Positions 61,139-64,000 of a DNA stretch of 64,000 nucleotides are shown piece by piece. The stretch comes from Taklimakanibacter sp050246735 (GTDB taxonomy: Bacteria; Pseudomonadota; Alphaproteobacteria; Rhizobiales; Aestuariivirgaceae): assembly GCA_050246735.1 (NCBI GenBank), contig JBFWVM010000006.1, positions 186,001 to 250,000 of the forward strand. The letters are read 5' to 3'. The notes beneath the pieces are model-generated. The model was not told the origin of the DNA and searched no databases. It worked only from the letters and a program-made list of their open reading frames with translations. Both the position numbers and the translations under genes were made by a program. Every line of letters starts with the position of its first letter. Position 1 is the stretch's first letter.

Positions 61139-61171
61139 CGGCAGGGGAAATTTCAGTTCCAGGTGCATCAT

Positions 61172-62731
61172 ATGACGATCAATCTCACCGTGCCGAGCTT
61201 GGCCGAACTCAAACCACGCATCACCGTCTTCGGCGTGGGCGGCGCCGGCGGGAACGCCGTCAACAACATGATCGAAAGCCGGCTCGACGGCGTCGAGTTC
61301 GTCGTCGCCAACACCGACGCCCAGGCTTTGGCCCAGAACGCCTCGGAAAGGCGCATTCAGATGGGCACCGCCCTGACGCAGGGCCTGGGCGCCGGATCGC
61401 AGCCGCAAATCGGCGCGGCCGCCGCGGAAGAGGCGCTGCCCGAGATCCTCGATCATCTCGCCGGCGCCCATATGTGCTTCATCACCGCCGGCATGGGCGG
61501 GGGAACCGGCACCGGCGCCGCTCCGGTCATTGCCCGGGCCGCCAAGGAGCAGGGCATCCTCACCGTCGGCGTGGTCACCAAACCCTTCCACTTCGAGGGC
61601 GTGCGCCGCCTGCAGACGGCCGAGCGCGGCATCGAGCTCCTGGCGAAGAATGTCGACACGCTCATCGTGATTCCGAACCAGAACCTGTTCCGCGTCGCCA
61701 ACGAGAAGACGACCTTCGCGGCGGCTTTCGCCATGGCCGACCAGGTGCTCTATTCCGGCGTCGCCTCGATCACCGAGCTGATGACCAAGGAGGGCCTCAT
61801 CAATCTCGATTTCGCCGATGTCCGCGCCATCATGAGCGAGATGGGCAAGGCGATGATGGGAACCGGCGAAGCCTCCGGCGAGAAGCGCGCCATCGAGGCG
61901 GCGGAAGCGGCGATCTCCAACCCGCTGCTCGACGATGTATCGATGCGCGGCGCCCGCGGCCTGCTGATCTCGATCACCGGCGGTCCCGATCTCACGCTCT
62001 ACGAGGTCGACGAAGCGGCGACCCGCATCCGCGAGGAAGTCGACGCCGAGGCCAATATCATTCTCGGCGCCACCTTCGACGACTCGCTCGAAGGCACCAT
62101 GCGCGTGTCGGTCGTGGCGACCGGCCTTGCCATCGAGCAGTCGGAGCATCTCGACGACGGCCCCGCCGAAGAGCAGATGCCGGCCCGTCCGGTCTTCGGC
62201 TATACGGGCAAGCAGCCCATCCCGGTGAAGAAGCCGATCCAGCCGGCGCCGATGGCCCCGCAGGCCAAGCGCGCAGCGCCGCCGCCGCAGCCCGTGCAGC
62301 AGCAGCCGCAGGCCGTGCACGCGCCCGAGGAGATCGAGGAGGAGCCTGAGGAGGCCGAGATGACCCGGCAGGTCATCCATCAGGCGCGCAACCCGGCGCC
62401 GGCGCCCCGCATGCCCCAGGCCGAGGACTTCCCGCCGATCGCGCAGCGGCAGATCGCGGCGCAGCAGAACCGCATCGAGAACATCGCCGAGCATGCCGCC
62501 AAGAAGAAGCGCGGGCTGTTCGAGCGCCTGGCCGGCGTGGGCCTGAGCCGCAAGGGCGACCTGCCGCCCGAGGCGGAAGCCGAGGGGCGATCGCGGCAGG
62601 AGCCGCGTATCCAGGCGAGCGAGGCGCAGCGCTCGCAGGTCGCGCAGATGCCGGTCACGGCGCCGGCGCAGCCTGCCTATGACGACGACCAGCTGGAGAT
62701 TCCGGCGTTCCTGCGCCGGCAGGCAAACTGA
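61172..62731 (+). CDS. ftsZ: cell division GTPase FtsZ
   Basis: The 519-residue tubulin homologue has ITVFGVGGAGGNAVNNM near residues 16-32, the GTP-binding signature GMGGGTGTGAAPVIA near 109-123, NVDTLIVIPNQNLF near 165-178, and FADVRAIMSEMGKAMMG near 213-229. The core ends near residue 320. A proline- and glutamine-rich linker of about 185 residues follows, then the C-terminal LEIPAFLRRQAN, the FtsA-binding peptide. The long linker is usual in Alphaproteobacteria. I prefer the ATG at 61172; an in-frame GTG at 61163 is possible, and neither has a strong Shine-Dalgarno. Confidence 0.97.
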   Translation: MTINLTVPSLAELKPRITVFGVGGAGGNAVNNMIESRLDGVEFVVANTDAQALAQNASERRIQMGTALTQGLGAGSQPQIGAAAAEEALPEILDHLAGAHMCFITAGMGGGTGTGAAPVIARAAKEQGILTVGVVTKPFHFEGVRRLQTAERGIELLAKNVDTLIVIPNQNLFRVANEKTTFAAAFAMADQVLYSGVASITELMTKEGLINLDFADVRAIMSEMGKAMMGTGEASGEKRAIEAAEAAISNPLLDDVSMRGARGLLISITGGPDLTLYEVDEAATRIREEVDAEANIILGATFDDSLEGTMRVSVVATGLAIEQSEHLDDGPAEEQMPARPVFGYTGKQPIPVKKPIQPAPMAPQAKRAAPPPQPVQQQPQAVHAPEEIEEEPEEAEMTRQVIHQARNPAPAPRMPQAEDFPPIAQRQIAAQQNRIENIAEHAAKKKRGLFERLAGVGLSRKGDLPPEAEAEGRSRQEPRIQASEAQRSQVAQMPVTAPAQPAYDDDQLEIPAFLRRQAN

Positions 62732-62800
62732 GCCCGAAGTCGAGGACTTTGGCTTCAAGATATTGATTTGCCGCGGATCCCTTTCGGGGAAATGCGCTAA
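62732..62800 (+). repeat. dispersed palindromic repeat copy after ftsZ (deleted form)
   Basis: Starting at the ftsZ stop it shares GACTTTGGC, a TATTNATTTG stretch, GCGG-TCC-TTTCGG and GCGCTAAG in order with the copy after murG, but lacks the central hairpin that contains GATTCCACC. This suggests a common ancestral element with an internal deletion. Confidence 0.6.
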
Positions 62801-62824
62801 GTTACTGCAACATCTCGCAAAAAG

Positions 62825-62855
62825 CCCGGCGGTCACACTTCCGCCGGGTTTTCTG
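62825..62855 (+). terminator. rho-independent terminator after ftsZ
   Basis: CCCGGCGG (62825-62832), eight loop bases, CCGCCGGG (62841-62848), then TTTTCT. Because an A-run precedes the stem it could also work from the other side, but no minus-strand gene needs it. It probably ends the dcw transcript. Confidence 0.8.
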
Positions 62856-62944
62856 CATCTAACAGCGGAAGGCGCCGCTGGAATCCCGGATCGCGGAAGG
62901 GTAAAAGGCGGCCGACTTTGGCATCTTGATCGGGAATTCGGCGA

Positions 62945-63862
62945 TTGACTTCTGTGTTTCGGGCTCGTGAGCGCTTGGCAGCAGGGCTGCGGCTCGGTTC
63001 TGTGCTCGCCCTCGCGCTGGCGCTCGGCGCCTGTTCGAGCATGTCGAAGCTGCTCGAGAAGGATTCCTCGACATCGACGCAGGTCGCCGCGGCGGGCGAC
63101 GGCATAGCCCCCGATCTCGTCGCCGCCGACAAGACCGAGCCGGTGGGTCCGCTCTACAACAAGGGCCTCGAGCAGATGCAGTCGGGCGAATATCGAACCG
63201 CCGCCAAGACGTTCGGCGAGGTCGAGCGTCAGCATCCCTATTCGCAATGGGCCACGAAGGCGCAGCTCATGCAGGCCTATTCGCAATATCAGCGCAACGC
63301 CTATGACGAGGCGATCAATGCGGCGCAACGCTTCATCACCCTGCATCCGGGACACAAGGACGCGTCCTACGCCTATTACCTGATCGCGCTGTGCAATTAC
63401 GAGCAGATCATCGACGTGAGGCGCGACCAGACGAACACCCAGAAGGCGCTCGCCTCGCTCGAGGAGGTGGCCCGGCGCTATCCGGGAACCGCCTATGCCC
63501 AGGATGCCGAAGCCAAGGCGACGCTGGCGCGCGACCACCTGGCCGGCAAGGAGATGGAAGTCGGCCGCTACTATCTGAAGAAGGGCTCCTATCTCGCCGG
63601 CATCAACCGCTTCAAGCGCGTCATCACCGAATACCAGACGACGTCGCACACGCCGGAAGCGCTCTATCGCCTGACCGAGGCCTATCTGGCGCTGGGCGTC
63701 CGCTCGGAGGCGCAGACCGCCGCCGCCGTGCTGGGCCACAACTATCCCAACAGCGAATGGTATCAGGACGCCTATGCGCTGCTCCAGAACGACGGGGTTC
63801 TGCCGTCGGAGAACAAGCAGTCCTGGATCAGCAAGGCGCTGAGCTCGGTCAATCCGTTCTGA
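62945..63862 (+). CDS. bamD: outer-membrane assembly lipoprotein BamD (ComL)
   Basis: The 305-residue lipoprotein has a signal ending in LALGAC, with lipidated cysteine near residue 30. The rest is TPR-like helical pairs: LYNKGLEQMQSGEYRTAAKTFGEVERQHPYS, QLMQAYSQYQRNAYDEAINAAQRFITLHPGH (two successive repeats, seen as separate motifs), and YYLKKGSYLAGINRFKRVI. BamD works with BamA to insert beta-barrels, such as the two in this window. The start is uncertain: TTG at 62945 or GTG at 62954, neither with a strong ribosome-binding site. It is separated from ftsZ by the terminator, so it has its own promoter. lpxC, usual between ftsZ and bamD in relatives, is absent. Confidence 0.92.
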   Translation: MTSVFRARERLAAGLRLGSVLALALALGACSSMSKLLEKDSSTSTQVAAAGDGIAPDLVAADKTEPVGPLYNKGLEQMQSGEYRTAAKTFGEVERQHPYSQWATKAQLMQAYSQYQRNAYDEAINAAQRFITLHPGHKDASYAYYLIALCNYEQIIDVRRDQTNTQKALASLEEVARRYPGTAYAQDAEAKATLARDHLAGKEMEVGRYYLKKGSYLAGINRFKRVITEYQTTSHTPEALYRLTEAYLALGVRSEAQTAAAVLGHNYPNSEWYQDAYALLQNDGVLPSENKQSWISKALSSVNPF

Positions 63863-63881
63863 GCATCCGCGGGCCGACCGC

Positions 63882-63911
63882 CCGCACAGAGGTTCGCGGG
63901 CAGGCTTTTTG
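63882..63911 (+). terminator. possible weak terminator after bamD
   Basis: CCCGC (63882-63886) pairs with GCGGG (63897-63901), followed by CAGGCTTTTT. The stem is short, and recN follows in the same direction, so partial read-through is likely. Confidence 0.35.
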
Positions 63912-63949
63912 GCGGGGCGTGACTTGCGAGACTCGGCTATAAGGTCGCC

Positions 63950-64000
63950 ATGCTGACGGCGCTTTCCATCCGCGACATCGTCCTCATCGAAAAGCTCGAC
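63950..64000 (+). CDS. recN: DNA repair protein RecN, 5' end only
   Basis: Only the first 17 codons are in the window: MLTALSIRDIVLIEKLD. This opening matches RecN, an SMC-like ATPase for double-strand break repair, and recN follows bamD in many alphaproteobacteria. The call rests on that position and the opening residues. Confidence 0.75.
   Translation, partial: MLTALSIRDIVLIEKLD

Noticed and set aside
1..64000. tRNA genes, insertion sequences, integrases or prophage genes
   Set aside because: No T-loop-like GGTTCGAATCC patterns with matching acceptor stems, no transposase or integrase motifs, and no terminal repeats were noticed.

Overview
The window is GC-rich chromosomal DNA from an alphaproteobacterium, most likely a member of the Hyphomicrobiales (Rhizobiales). 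The evidence is the order of the division and cell-wall (dcw) cluster with rnpB just upstream, an Omp25/31-type outer-membrane beta-barrel, an ArsR-methyltransferase fusion next to metF, and CtrA-like and GANTC sites near ftsZ. No species assignment is possible from the sequence alone.

Positions 1-15000 are a catabolic and accessory half. A minus-strand set (HisC-like aminotransferase, luciferase-like flavin monooxygenase, kynureninase-like enzyme) is divergent from a tightly coupled hyuA-hyuB-SRPBCC operon. An outer-membrane barrel protein follows. Next come an aldo/keto reductase with its GntR regulator, divergent from an altronate/galactarate-type dehydratase, then a second hydantoinase/oxoprolinase-like protein and a lipid-kinase-family protein that appears to use a CTG start.

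Positions 15000-34000 hold mostly housekeeping and envelope genes: a 44-residue membrane peptide, a small four-helix membrane protein, TerC, EttA, PaiB- and HxlR-type regulators, an acyl-CoA dehydrogenase-fold flavoprotein, Tam, an acyltransferase and a glutathione transferase. The methionine pair metF/ArsR-methyltransferase is divergent from mlaA, which is followed by three tandem, diverged MlaC-like genes. An extensin-like lipoprotein, a probable Ivy-type lysozyme inhibitor, small secreted proteins, a HIT protein, and a coupled TerB/J-domain plus peptidoglycan amidase pair complete this part.

Positions 34000-43800 are an accessory island dominated by an 8.3-kb autotransporter gene (about 2,770 residues, about 30 glycine-rich repeats), with small secreted and membrane proteins and a DUF4112 protein beside it. 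It sits between the amidase gene and rnpB, which I recall as close neighbours in related genomes.

Positions 43860-64000 carry rnpB and then the dcw operon: rsmH, ftsL, ftsI, murE, murF, mraY, murD, ftsW, murG, murC, murB, ddl, ftsQ, ftsA, ftsZ, then bamD and the start of recN. Most junctions overlap or abut, so the genes are probably co-transcribed and translationally coupled. The expected mraZ (before rsmH) and lpxC (between ftsZ and bamD) are absent. A dispersed palindromic repeat family occupies gaps after murG, after ftsZ and elsewhere.
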